Source: CAYHWW01 sp964360145
Lineage (GTDB): Bacteria > Bdellovibrionota > UBA1018 > CAYHWW01
Direction of reading: 5' to 3'
Length of the DNA stretch: 30,461 bases
Assembly (NCBI GenBank): GCA_964360145.1
Contig: CAYHWW010000027.1
Coordinates: 1-30,461, forward strand
Each line of letters starts with the position of its first letter. Positions within the stretch are counted from its first letter, which is position 1. Positions 9,087 to 16,773 of the stretch are shown here, piece by piece. Made by a program: the position numbers and the translations under genes. The notes under the pieces are model-generated. The model worked only from the letters and a program-made list of their open reading frames with translations. It did not search any database and was not told where the DNA came from.

Positions 9087-9967
9087 TCAAGCATCTCAAC
9101 AGCGGCCAACAAGGCCCCAGGCGCGTCGTCATACTGGGCTCATCGGGCTTTGTGGGCAAGGAGCTTTCTCGCACCCTGGGAAACTGCGACCTCGACGTCC
9201 TCGGGATCGCCTCCAAGGACCTTGACCTCTGTTCCACGGATTCCGTGGGCCGCCTCAAGGCCTTGCTCCGCGACACCGACGCACTGGTGTTCGCATCCGC
9301 CCTCACCCCGGATAAGGGTAAAGATGCCCGGACCATGATGAAAAACTTGCTCATGGCGGAACACGTCGGCAACGCCCTGGAGCAGGCCCCGTGTCATCAC
9401 GTTGTCTATATCAGCTCCGATGCTGTGTACGACGAGGCCGCAAACCCTGTGCGCGAAGCGGGCCTTTGCGACTCAGGTGGTTTGTATGGCCACATGCACC
9501 GCGGTCGCGAGATCATCATGAAGACCGCGCTGGCCAAAGCTCGCACGCCTCTGCTGATTCTACGGCCCACAGCCCTCTACGGAGCAGGCGATACCCACCG
9601 CGGCTACGGGCCCAACCGCTTCCTGCGGACGGCCCTGCAAGACAAGCAGATTGCCCTCTTCGGCAACGGTGACGAGAAGCGTGACCATCTCCACATCGAC
9701 GATTTTACCCGCCTCATCCAGGCGTGCCTCATGCACCGCAGTGAAGGCCTCTTGAATGTCGCCTCTGGCACGTCAGTTCCTTTCCATGAGGTGGCAAGCG
9801 CCGTGGCCGACATCGTAGGTGGCGACATCGAGATCAAGCGCTCACCACAGACAAACCCCGTGACCCACCGTCATTTCGATATCACTGAGTTGCTCAGAGC
9901 ATTTCCTGACTTCCGCTTAACCCCTCTCAAACAGGGACTCACCGCAACTTATCAAGCTCTTTCATAG
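9083..9967 (+). CDS. NAD-dependent epimerase/dehydratase family protein (extended SDR)
   Basis: The protein has 294 residues. The nucleotide-binding GxxGxxG is at residues 19-25 (GSSGFVG), YISSDAVY at 109-116 gives the catalytic-type Ser/Thr region, and LRPTALYG plus a C-terminal RDHLHIDD segment are typical of sugar epimerases, dehydratases and reductases. The YxxxK pair is altered: Tyr135 is present but the Lys position is His139 (YGHMH). That may weaken or change the redox chemistry. The chosen ATG overlaps the upstream stop as ATGA, and the first strand of the Rossmann fold follows. An in-frame TTG at 9041 would add 14 residues that do not look like the fold. The 3' end overlaps the convergent Nudix gene by 29 bases. 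The substrate is unknown; a nucleotide-linked sugar is likely. Confidence 0.8.
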   Translation: MIKHLNSGQQGPRRVVILGSSGFVGKELSRTLGNCDLDVLGIASKDLDLCSTDSVGRLKALLRDTDALVFASALTPDKGKDARTMMKNLLMAEHVGNALEQAPCHHVVYISSDAVYDEAANPVREAGLCDSGGLYGHMHRGREIIMKTALAKARTPLLILRPTALYGAGDTHRGYGPNRFLRTALQDKQIALFGNGDEKRDHLHIDDFTRLIQACLMHRSEGLLNVASGTSVPFHEVASAVADIVGGDIEIKRSPQTNPVTHRHFDITELLRAFPDFRLTPLKQGLTATYQALS

Positions 9968-10392
9968 CCCTCAGGGCCGTGAAACCGATGTAGTAGGTTG
10001 TCGCCACGGGGAAGAACGCCTTGTGTCTCTCAGAATACAAGCGCTCCTGGAGAATTTCGTCCACGGTGAATAAGCCCATGTCAGACCCTTCGGTGAGCGC
10101 CAACCGGTCTAGAGAAACTGTCAGCGGGCAATAATAGGCATGAGAAATCAGATTGNNNNNNNNNNATCACGTGAGTTTCAAGGAAACACATCTCTTCAGG
10201 GCTAAAACCGATTTCCTCGAGGAGCTCCCGGCGTCCCGCCACTTCAGTTGACTCACCACTGATGATGGAACCGCCGAAAAAACCCCACTGTCCGGGAAAT
10301 GCGATGCCAGGAATTTCATCACGAAGTTGGAGCAATATCTTGTTGCGTACGTAGGGCAAAATAACGACGACTTCCCCAGTGTTGCCCTTCAC
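9939..10392 (-). CDS. Nudix hydrolase interrupted by an assembly gap
   Basis: The Nudix box fits GX5EX7REUXEEXGU exactly at residues 41-63 (GSIISGE, then RRELLEEIGF). Ten Ns (10156-10165) break the gene. Read literally, the frame after the gap gives a short unconvincing tail ending at 10081. One frame over, the sequence stays open through HAYYCPLTVSLDRL to a stop at 9941-9939 and looks like a real Nudix C-terminus. Without the Ns the two parts total 444 bases, so a true gap of a multiple of three restores one frame. The GTG start at 10392-10390 overlaps the SDR stop as GTGA. The product would have 147 residues plus those in the gap. Nudix enzymes hydrolyse nucleoside diphosphates linked to another group; in this operon a nucleotide sugar is a possible substrate (inference). 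Confidence 0.8.
10156..10165. other. assembly gap (10 N)
   Basis: Ten undetermined bases lie inside the Nudix gene. A round run of ten Ns is probably a scaffolding placeholder, so the real distance is unknown. The reading frames on both sides agree only if the missing length is a multiple of three. Confidence 0.99.
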
Positions 10393-11159
10393 GCAGAGTA
10401 GGCGCGCCCTTCGCCTGCATCGATGGGCACGAGACAACCACCCATCATCGATGCATCGTCAGAACAGAGAAGCATCAGAAAAGGCAAGAGTTCTTGCCCA
10501 TTGGCCATGAAGCCCCGAGGAAGCTTTTCACGTACGAACTGTTCATGCACCTCAGATTTATCCGCCTTCAGGCGATCCATGGCATTTCCGGGCGCAAAGA
10601 ATGCGCCTGGCAAGATACCCGTAACTACGATACGAGACGAAGCGAGCTCCTTGCCCAAAGTCCTGACGTACGCGGCGAGACCCGCCTTCACAGTGTTGTA
10701 GCCCACGGAGCCTACACCCTCGCTGGAGGCGATGGAGCCCACATGGACCAAGTTTCCTCGACCGCGTGCCTTCATTGCGGGAATGAGCAACCGATTAATC
10801 TCAGAGGCTACAAGCAAATTCAGAGTGAAGAGCCTCATGAAGTCTGGGGCGGTAAGAAGTGCGCTTCGGAGCCCCAAGCCACCACCCACTGTGTGGAGAA
10901 CAGCGTCCACCTCTCCGTCGAAAAATGAGCTGGCCTCCTTAATGATTTTTTCTAAAACAATAAAATCAGTCAGATCGCCCGCCACAACGAGATGTTGGTC
11001 AGGATTTTTGCAGGCACTGCGAACCTTCTCCAGATCCTCCCCAGAGCGCGCGAGCAGCACAAGACGAGCTCCAGCCCCGGCAAAGGCAACAGCCGCAATG
11101 GCGCCCAAGCCCTTCGATGCCCCAGTAATAATAATCTTTCGATCTTTTAAATCAGCGAT
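10389..11159 (-). CDS. short-chain dehydrogenase/reductase (classical SDR) with apparent ATC start
   Basis: With the start proposed here the product is 256 residues, a normal classical SDR length. The cofactor loop TGASKGLG is at residues 12-19, followed by the catalytic Ser in VGSIAS and Tyr/Lys in YNTVK. These residues predict NAD(P)-dependent oxidation or reduction of a hydroxyl/keto group. No ATG, GTG or TTG occurs in frame upstream of the cofactor loop; the first usable one (TTG at 11108) lies inside it. An ATC at 11159-11157 has GAGGG 7 bases upstream and gives a natural N-terminus reading (M)ADLKDRKIIITG, so I take it as the start. It overlaps the methyltransferase end by 8 bases, and its own stop overlaps the Nudix start. 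The substrate is probably a pathway intermediate of this operon. Confidence 0.82.
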   Translation of the reverse strand: MADLKDRKIIITGASKGLGAIAAVAFAGAGARLVLLARSGEDLEKVRSACKNPDQHLVVAGDLTDFIVLEKIIKEASSFFDGEVDAVLHTVGGGLGLRSALLTAPDFMRLFTLNLLVASEINRLLIPAMKARGRGNLVHVGSIASSEGVGSVGYNTVKAGLAAYVRTLGKELASSRIVVTGILPGAFFAPGNAMDRLKADKSEVHEQFVREKLPRGFMANGQELLPFLMLLCSDDASMMGGCLVPIDAGEGRAYSA

Positions 11160-11841
11160 GTGTGCCGTCCCTCAGGTGCAAGGTGCGTGCGTTACTGAAA
11201 CAATAGTCCCCAGAGTATTCACAATGTTTCAATACCTCCACCCAATCGCCCTCAGAAAGAACTGTCGTGCCCAACAGAAGCCAATGGCGAAACAGTCTGA
11301 ACTCCTCTTCCGTTGCGTAGGAACCAAGAGTGATGAAACTCTTCCCTCTGCCCACCCTCTTAATCTCCTTTAAACACTTGATCGCATCTGGAAGGCTGAG
11401 TGCGTAAACAGGGCCAATAGCAATGACCAAATCGAAGACATGATCTTCGAAGGGCAGCTCCATAAAGGGCGCCTTACGGATGTTTTTTTTAACGGAAGGC
11501 ATCGCATTCTCAATCGCATAGTCTGAAACATCCGTGCCTTGCACCGTCATGCGCGGATATTGCGTTTGAAAGTCATGCAATAAAAATCCTTTGTGACAAC
11601 CGATTTGTAAAACTGAAGACGTTTCGGTGAGCCCGTACTCGTTGTACATCTTCTTAGCAATGGGTGCCCAACGACCATCGTATTTGAAGCTGCCGTAACC
11701 TAGATTACGATCACCACCATCGTAGAATTCGTAGCCACGGTAACTTGCAATAATACGCTGGTGTATGGTTCGAAAACCAGGGCCCACCAGACGTGGCTCC
11801 TTTGGTTCTGGATAGTCATCAAGGACATTGAATTCTCTCAT
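11152..11841 (-). CDS. class I SAM-dependent methyltransferase
   Basis: The protein has 229 residues. The SAM-binding motif I appears as VLQIGCHKGFL near residue 87, with GTDVSDYAIENA as the next strand and its acidic residue, and FDLVIAIGPVYAL as motif IV. It fits the Methyltransf_11 type. The N-terminal 80 residues (MREFNVLDDYPEPKEPRLV and a Tyr/Arg-rich stretch) are not a known domain to me. It lies between the DJ-1 gene (26-base gap) and the SDR (8-base overlap), so it is probably co-transcribed and acts on the same pathway. O-, N- or C-methylation cannot be told apart from sequence. Confidence 0.8.
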   Translation of the reverse strand: MREFNVLDDYPEPKEPRLVGPGFRTIHQRIIASYRGYEFYDGGDRNLGYGSFKYDGRWAPIAKKMYNEYGLTETSSVLQIGCHKGFLLHDFQTQYPRMTVQGTDVSDYAIENAMPSVKKNIRKAPFMELPFEDHVFDLVIAIGPVYALSLPDAIKCLKEIKRVGRGKSFITLGSYATEEEFRLFRHWLLLGTTVLSEGDWVEVLKHCEYSGDYCFSNARTLHLRDGTHR

Positions 11842-11867
11842 ATGCGCACTCTTGAGGGCTTCCCTGA

Positions 11868-12410
11868 TTATCGCGTGTTGCCTTTGAAATAAAGATCCAC
11901 CTGAGCCAGGGTTTCTTTCATCCAGGGGCCAAGGTGTTTGTAGTGGGGTGACGTCACGATGCGGTCATCGGTCACAAAGGGCGCATCCACGTAGGTGGCA
12001 CCAGCATTATTGATGTCGTCTTTGATGCTGTAGTAGCCAGAGATCTTCTTGCCCTTCACGATCTTGGCGGAAATCAGCATCTGACCCGCATGGCAAATAG
12101 AGGAGATGACTTTGCCGGAGGCATGGAAGTCGGCGATGAACTTGATGATGTCCATGTCCTGGCGCATGTATTCCATGGCCTTGGCGCCTCCGGGGAGGAG
12201 GAGGAGGTCATAGTCGGACACCTTCAGCTCGGGGATGTCCTTCGTGGGAACGATCTTGGTACCGATGGCACCGAGAACAGTCTCTTTGCCGCGGATGGCG
12301 ACATCCACTTCGTAGTCGGCTTCCTGCAAGCGATAATAGGGATAGATGAACTCGTGGTCCTGGACGAGTTTCCCGGTGATGATGATTGCTCTTCTTTGCT
12401 TGTTAGCCAT
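11868..12410 (-). CDS. DJ-1/PfpI family protein (class I glutamine amidotransferase-like fold)
   Basis: The protein has 180 residues. The nucleophile elbow SSICHAGQ puts Cys106 and His107 where DJ-1 and PfpI proteins have theirs, and Glu20 (HEFIYPYYRL) corresponds to the conserved acid beside the Cys. The C-terminal region reads SPHYKHLGPW where PfpI proteins have S..PDDLPAF, so the third catalytic or substrate region differs. Known relatives act as peptidases, glyoxalase III or deglycases, or redox-sensitive proteins. Whether this one is a pathway enzyme or protects against reactive carbonyl by-products of the ThDP enzymes is open. A strong AAGGAG lies 6 bases before the ATG, which is 3 bases past the ThDP gene stop. 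Confidence 0.85.
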   Translation of the reverse strand: MANKQRRAIIITGKLVQDHEFIYPYYRLQEADYEVDVAIRGKETVLGAIGTKIVPTKDIPELKVSDYDLLLLPGGAKAMEYMRQDMDIIKFIADFHASGKVISSICHAGQMLISAKIVKGKKISGYYSIKDDINNAGATYVDAPFVTDDRIVTSPHYKHLGPWMKETLAQVDLYFKGNTR

Positions 12411-12413
12411 GCT

Positions 12414-14213
12414 TCACTCCTTATTTTTTTTCGTGGCGATCATATTTTCCGCAATCTCTTTTGCATCCAAGAACGGATAGAGGTCCTCAAGAAGCGTTTG
12501 CTGGGTGGTGCCATCAGGCTTGCGCCGATTGACGGCCTTGGGCCCCTGATCCTGGTTCGGATCCATCATGATTTCGCAAACCACAGGCCCCTTGTAGTCG
12601 ATGACTTCCTGGATTCTCTTTTTCAAGTCGTCGTGGGAGCTCAGCCTGACGGACTTGATGCCGTGGGCCTCGCCGACCTTGAGAAAATCAGGGAAAGACA
12701 AGCCACTCTCCTCGTTGGCGCCCATGAGACGGCCTTCGAAACCCAGCTCCTGGGTTTGCTTGATGGTCATGTAGCCGCCGTTATTCAGGATGAACAGCTT
12801 GATGGGCAACTTATGGTGCATGACCGTGGCTAACTCTTGAATGTTCATGAGCAGGCCGCCATCACCGGAGATGCAAACCGTGCGCTTTTTGCCATTGGCA
12901 ACGCAGGCCCCTACGGCGGCGGGCAGACCCCAGCCCATGGCCGCCAGCCCACAATTGGTAAAGAGCCTCTGTCCCGCTTTCACTTTCCAGGCCTGGTGGG
13001 TGCCCTGAAATGCGATGCCCATGTCGGTGACAATGACGTCTTCCGGCGTCAATACATCCGAGAGGACTTCCGTGAAGTAGTACGAGTTGATGGAGCCCTT
13101 TTGATTTTTGTATTCGGGCAACACCACAGGATACTTGGCCCGCCAGGCCTGGCACTGCTCGATCCAGTCGGGGACCTTGATGGACACCTTGGACATCTGT
13201 CGATTGAGTTCGGCGAGGAACGACTTGGCGTCAATGTGGATCTTGACGTCCATTTTGAGCGTCTTTTTATCGAGCTCCGTCTTGTCGATATCGACCATGA
13301 TGCGCGTAGCGTGCTTCGCGAAGTCTTCGACGTTGTAGCCCGTTTGCGGCAATGACAGCCGCGTGCCGATGGCCAGATAAAAATCGGCGTTCTGCAAAGC
13401 AAAATTGGCACCACGTTGGGCAAAGGTGCCTGGGCGACCGGCGAAGAGCTTATGGTCACTGGCCACCATGTCGTTGGCATTCCGCGCCGTGACGAAGGGC
13501 AAACCGTGTTCCTCCACAAAGGTCATGAACTCTTTTGCCGCGCCCGCGAGCTTCACACCCTGACCCACGTGCAAGAGCGGCCGCTTGGCGGACTTGAGCA
13601 ATTCCACGACCTGGGCCACTTTGCCGCTGAGGTCCTTTTCGTATTCGATTTTGATCTCGCTGGGCGAGAAACCCACCAGCGTGGCCTCATCGATTTGCGC
13701 ATTCTGGATGTTGGCGGGGATATCCAGCCACACGGGGCCGGGACGCCCGGACTTCGCCAAATAGATGGCTTTCTCCAGATGGTACTTGATCGTCTTGGCA
13801 TCCTCGACCATCACCGCGTACTTCGTGATGGGCTTCACGAGATCGATGATGTTGAGCTCTTGAACGCCGAGCTGCCGTAGACCCGAGTTGCCGATGGTTT
13901 GGTTGAGGAAAGCCTGCCCCGACAACGTGAGGTGCGGAACAGAATCCATCCAGGACCCCGCAGTGCCGGTGATGGCATTGGTGCCACCGGGGCCCGTGGT
14001 GACCAACGTTACCGCCAGATCGTTCTTGATGCGGGCATAGGCTTCGGTGGCCATGGAGGCGGCCTGCTCATGATGGCAGGCGTAGTAGTTCATGCGTTTG
14101 CTACGAGCAACGGCATCGCAAAGGAAGATCGACCCTCCACCCGAAACGGTGAAGAGATCTCGCACCCCTAAATCCTCGAGGTATCGGACGACGTAGTCCG
14201 CTAGCTTGATCAT
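12414..14213 (-). CDS. thiamine diphosphate-dependent enzyme, acetolactate synthase-like
   Basis: The protein has 599 residues with the three domains of the acetohydroxyacid synthase/pyruvate oxidase superfamily. The N-terminal pyrimidine domain has catalytic Glu49 in HHEQ. The central domain spans about residues 195-340. The C-terminal diphosphate domain carries GDGG (449-452) and NN (476-477), the intact Mg/ThDP motif. These enzymes decarboxylate a 2-oxo acid and pass the carbanion to an acceptor. In sugar pathways (for example YerE of yersiniose) they attach a two-carbon branch to a keto sugar. True valine/isoleucine synthesis is unlikely, because no regulatory subunit or ilv gene is near. 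It is a paralogue of the ThDP half of the next upstream gene, 1 base away. Confidence 0.88.
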   Translation of the reverse strand: MIKLADYVVRYLEDLGVRDLFTVSGGGSIFLCDAVARSKRMNYYACHHEQAASMATEAYARIKNDLAVTLVTTGPGGTNAITGTAGSWMDSVPHLTLSGQAFLNQTIGNSGLRQLGVQELNIIDLVKPITKYAVMVEDAKTIKYHLEKAIYLAKSGRPGPVWLDIPANIQNAQIDEATLVGFSPSEIKIEYEKDLSGKVAQVVELLKSAKRPLLHVGQGVKLAGAAKEFMTFVEEHGLPFVTARNANDMVASDHKLFAGRPGTFAQRGANFALQNADFYLAIGTRLSLPQTGYNVEDFAKHATRIMVDIDKTELDKKTLKMDVKIHIDAKSFLAELNRQMSKVSIKVPDWIEQCQAWRAKYPVVLPEYKNQKGSINSYYFTEVLSDVLTPEDVIVTDMGIAFQGTHQAWKVKAGQRLFTNCGLAAMGWGLPAAVGACVANGKKRTVCISGDGGLLMNIQELATVMHHKLPIKLFILNNGGYMTIKQTQELGFEGRLMGANEESGLSFPDFLKVGEAHGIKSVRLSSHDDLKKRIQEVIDYKGPVVCEIMMDPNQDQGPKAVNRRKPDGTTQQTLLEDLYPFLDAKEIAENMIATKKNKE

Positions 14214-14214
14214 T

Positions 14215-16773
14215 CTAATCCTCTTCCAAAAGATCTATAATCATCTGCTCTTTCAATGCCTTGCGCTCTAAAAAGGGATACATGTCTTCCAAAGGCTTTG
14301 CCAGCCATTTTCCGTCGCCTTTGACTGTGAAGCCCATCCTGGGAATGAGCTCCTGACCGCTGTCTGTTTGAATCTCACAGACCGTCGGGCCCTCGCTGGC
14401 CAACACGCGCTGGATCTGCGCGTCAATGGATGCAGGGTCGCTGATTTCATAAGTTAAGAATCCATAAATACTAGCAATTTTGGCGAGGTCATAGGAGCCA
14501 AAGAGAATCTCATTGTCTGTGCCGACGTAACGGCCGCCGAAAAAATCCTTCTGGATCGTGCGGACAGTGGAATGCCCCTTATTCTTCAGTAGGAAAATTT
14601 TAATGGGGAGTTTGTTGTCAGAAATGGTCTGAAGTTCTTGGATGCTGACCTGAAAACCCCGATCCTCGCAAAGGCAGACGACCTGGCGACGCCCCATTCC
14701 CACGCTGGCACCGATGGAACCGGACACTGCAAAGCCTGGCAGCTCCAACCCCGTGGAGCTAATAAGCCGTTGCCCTTTTTTGAACTTGAAGCTCTGCATG
14801 GTGTAGCTCATGGCCAAACCACCATCGGCGACCAGTACGTCGTTCTCTTTGAGCTGCTCAGAAAGTGAATTTACAAAGAGGTAGGGGTTGATCAAGTCGT
14901 CGTGCTTATAGCCCTCTTTCAATGTGGGAAAATCTGAAGCCCATTTTTTGCATCTTTGGATCCATGCGGAATAGCCGCCCCTACCTTCGGGCAAGTGCGT
15001 AAGGAATCCCTTGATGACGGTCTTCGCATCGCCACGGATAGCGACATCGGCCTTGAGCGTGCTCTTTTGCAATTCATCCGCATCGATATCGGCGATGACT
15101 TTTTTCGCAGCCCGGGCGAAGGCCATGGTGTTGCGTCCGATGAGGGGGATCGAAAGCCTGGAACCGATGCTGATGAGCAGATCAGAATTCTGAATGATGA
15201 AATTCGCCCTGCGATGGCCATACATACCGGGCCTGCCGAAAAACAAGGGGTGGTCCTCGGACAGTAAGTCCGCTCCACGCCTGCTTGTAAGCACGGGGAT
15301 TCCGAGCTTATCGATGAGCTCCATAAGCTCTGCTTCTGCCTTGGAGAGGCGCACACCGTTGCCCACGAGAAGCACGGGACGCTCCGCAGTGCGCAGCAAT
15401 TGGAGGGCCTCTTGTACCTGCTTGTCCACAAGCCTGGGCTCTACGGGCGATGCGGGCGGGACAAAGGACTGAAGCTCCGTTTCACCAATGGTCATGCCCT
15501 GGATGTCGATGGGTATGTCCACCCATACAGGCCCCATGCGCCCTTCTTTAGCGTGATAGGCCGCCTTTTCCAGATGATAACGGATGGTCATCGGATCGGT
15601 GACCTTCACCGCATACTTGGTGAGGGGCTTCACAAGCTCTACAATATCCAAAGATTTGTTGCCAAGCTGCCGCACCTTCCCATCGGTGTCCTGATCCGTG
15701 CGCGCTTGGCCTGAGATGACGAACAGGGGCGTGGAATCAATCCATGCATTGGAAACCCCCGGAAGGGCGTTGGGACCCGAAGCGCCCGAGGAAATGAGGA
15801 GAAAACCAGGTTCTCCCGTGAGCTTGCCGTAGGCCTCCGCCGCCATTGAAGCGCCGCGCTCGAGTTGATTGCACACAAAGCCCAGAGACTCGTCGCGACC
15901 GATGGAATCAAGCAAATGTACGTTGGCGTCGCCGGGAACAAGAAAAACGCTTTTGACCTTCTGGGACTTGAAAAAATCGACAACGTAGTCAGACACCTTG
16001 ATGATCTTGTCTATTTTCTTCACCATGAGCAGTTCGAGGGAATCACCGGGCTTCAATCCCTTCACCGCCCTGAGGTCACGCACGGTCATGGTGTCGCCAA
16101 ACTCAATGACCGGCTTTCCCGCCTGGTCGGCGATATGGCCGCGCAGCACGCTGATGACGTCCTCATCCTCGAGGGCGAGAATTTCGCTCAAGTCGACGGA
16201 AGTAGTGATCCGCTTGAAGGTGATCGTGCACTGACCAAACCGCTTTTTGAGATTGTAGTGAACATTGGGGCCGCTGAAGGAGATGTAGTTGTAGTTCTGG
16301 ATGTTCTTCGAATAGCTGGCAGAGCTTTCATAGCCCTTTCCTTGCCGACCGTACTTGTCCATGGAACGCACGAGATCCCGCTTATTTACGGGGGTTTCAA
16401 TCTCCATAACGAAAGCCCCGTCGTCCGACAAGACGCGGGTTTGGTGAAAGACACCCTTGTCGATGAGGAGTCCCTCGCCCGTGGACCTTTCGAACCGGGA
16501 CTCCAACGTGGAGCACAGGACCTTGCCCTGCAACACGATGAGGGACGTCTTCTTGCTCGGATGGCAATGCATGGACGTCTCGGCGCCCTTTTGCAGATAG
16601 AGCACCCAAACTGCCACGGAGTCATTTTGAAAAATGAGGTACTCGTAGCCCCAGGGCTTCTTCACCACCACCCGGGAGTAGTCGAAATGATCGTCGGCAA
16701 TATCCCCCGGCGTGACGGGGAGCTTAGCCAAGAGATCCTGGTCAGCAGTGGTGCGGGGTATCTGCTTGATCAT
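14215..16773 (-). CDS. bicupin - thiamine diphosphate enzyme fusion with degenerate cofactor motif
   Basis: The protein has 852 residues. Residues 35-130 form a mannose-6-phosphate-isomerase-type cupin (PWGYEYL, His69-Cys-His71, His110). A second, less conserved cupin-like segment spans about 165-255. Residues 259-852 are an acetolactate-synthase-like ThDP enzyme clearly related to the downstream gene: both share VKPxTKYAV, YHLEKA and LEDxYPFL. Catalytic Glu305 is kept (QLER). The GDG of the ThDP motif is EDR (703-705) and the NN is KN (730-731), so the Mg-ligand Asp704 and Asn731 remain but the glycines are lost. It may bind cofactor weakly, or act as the partner subunit of the downstream enzyme (inference). 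It overlaps the aminotransferase by ATGA. Confidence 0.85.
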   Translation of the reverse strand: MIKQIPRTTADQDLLAKLPVTPGDIADDHFDYSRVVVKKPWGYEYLIFQNDSVAVWVLYLQKGAETSMHCHPSKKTSLIVLQGKVLCSTLESRFERSTGEGLLIDKGVFHQTRVLSDDGAFVMEIETPVNKRDLVRSMDKYGRQGKGYESSASYSKNIQNYNYISFSGPNVHYNLKKRFGQCTITFKRITTSVDLSEILALEDEDVISVLRGHIADQAGKPVIEFGDTMTVRDLRAVKGLKPGDSLELLMVKKIDKIIKVSDYVVDFFKSQKVKSVFLVPGDANVHLLDSIGRDESLGFVCNQLERGASMAAEAYGKLTGEPGFLLISSGASGPNALPGVSNAWIDSTPLFVISGQARTDQDTDGKVRQLGNKSLDIVELVKPLTKYAVKVTDPMTIRYHLEKAAYHAKEGRMGPVWVDIPIDIQGMTIGETELQSFVPPASPVEPRLVDKQVQEALQLLRTAERPVLLVGNGVRLSKAEAELMELIDKLGIPVLTSRRGADLLSEDHPLFFGRPGMYGHRRANFIIQNSDLLISIGSRLSIPLIGRNTMAFARAAKKVIADIDADELQKSTLKADVAIRGDAKTVIKGFLTHLPEGRGGYSAWIQRCKKWASDFPTLKEGYKHDDLINPYLFVNSLSEQLKENDVLVADGGLAMSYTMQSFKFKKGQRLISSTGLELPGFAVSGSIGASVGMGRRQVVCLCEDRGFQVSIQELQTISDNKLPIKIFLLKNKGHSTVRTIQKDFFGGRYVGTDNEILFGSYDLAKIASIYGFLTYEISDPASIDAQIQRVLASEGPTVCEIQTDSGQELIPRMGFTVKGDGKWLAKPLEDMYPFLERKALKEQMIIDLLEED

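Noticed and set aside
10081..10155. Literal C-terminus of the Nudix frame after the N run, ending at 10081
   Set aside because: It is only 24 residues of weak character, while the next frame continues as a protein-like sequence to 9939; the N count is a placeholder.
12090..12833. Plus-strand open frame of 247 codons opposite the DJ-1 and ThDP genes
   Set aside because: It is a mirror of two well-supported minus-strand genes, spans their junction and shows no domain motif.
14215..16773. Two separate genes (cupin and ThDP enzyme) joined by sequencing error
   Set aside because: The frame is continuous, the linker contains no stop or ribosome site that I can see, and both ends couple to neighbours as one gene would.
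12414..16773. Valine/isoleucine synthesis genes (ilvB-like)
   Set aside because: There is no small regulatory subunit or other ilv gene, the copies are tandem and one is fused and degenerate, and all surroundings are glycan genes.
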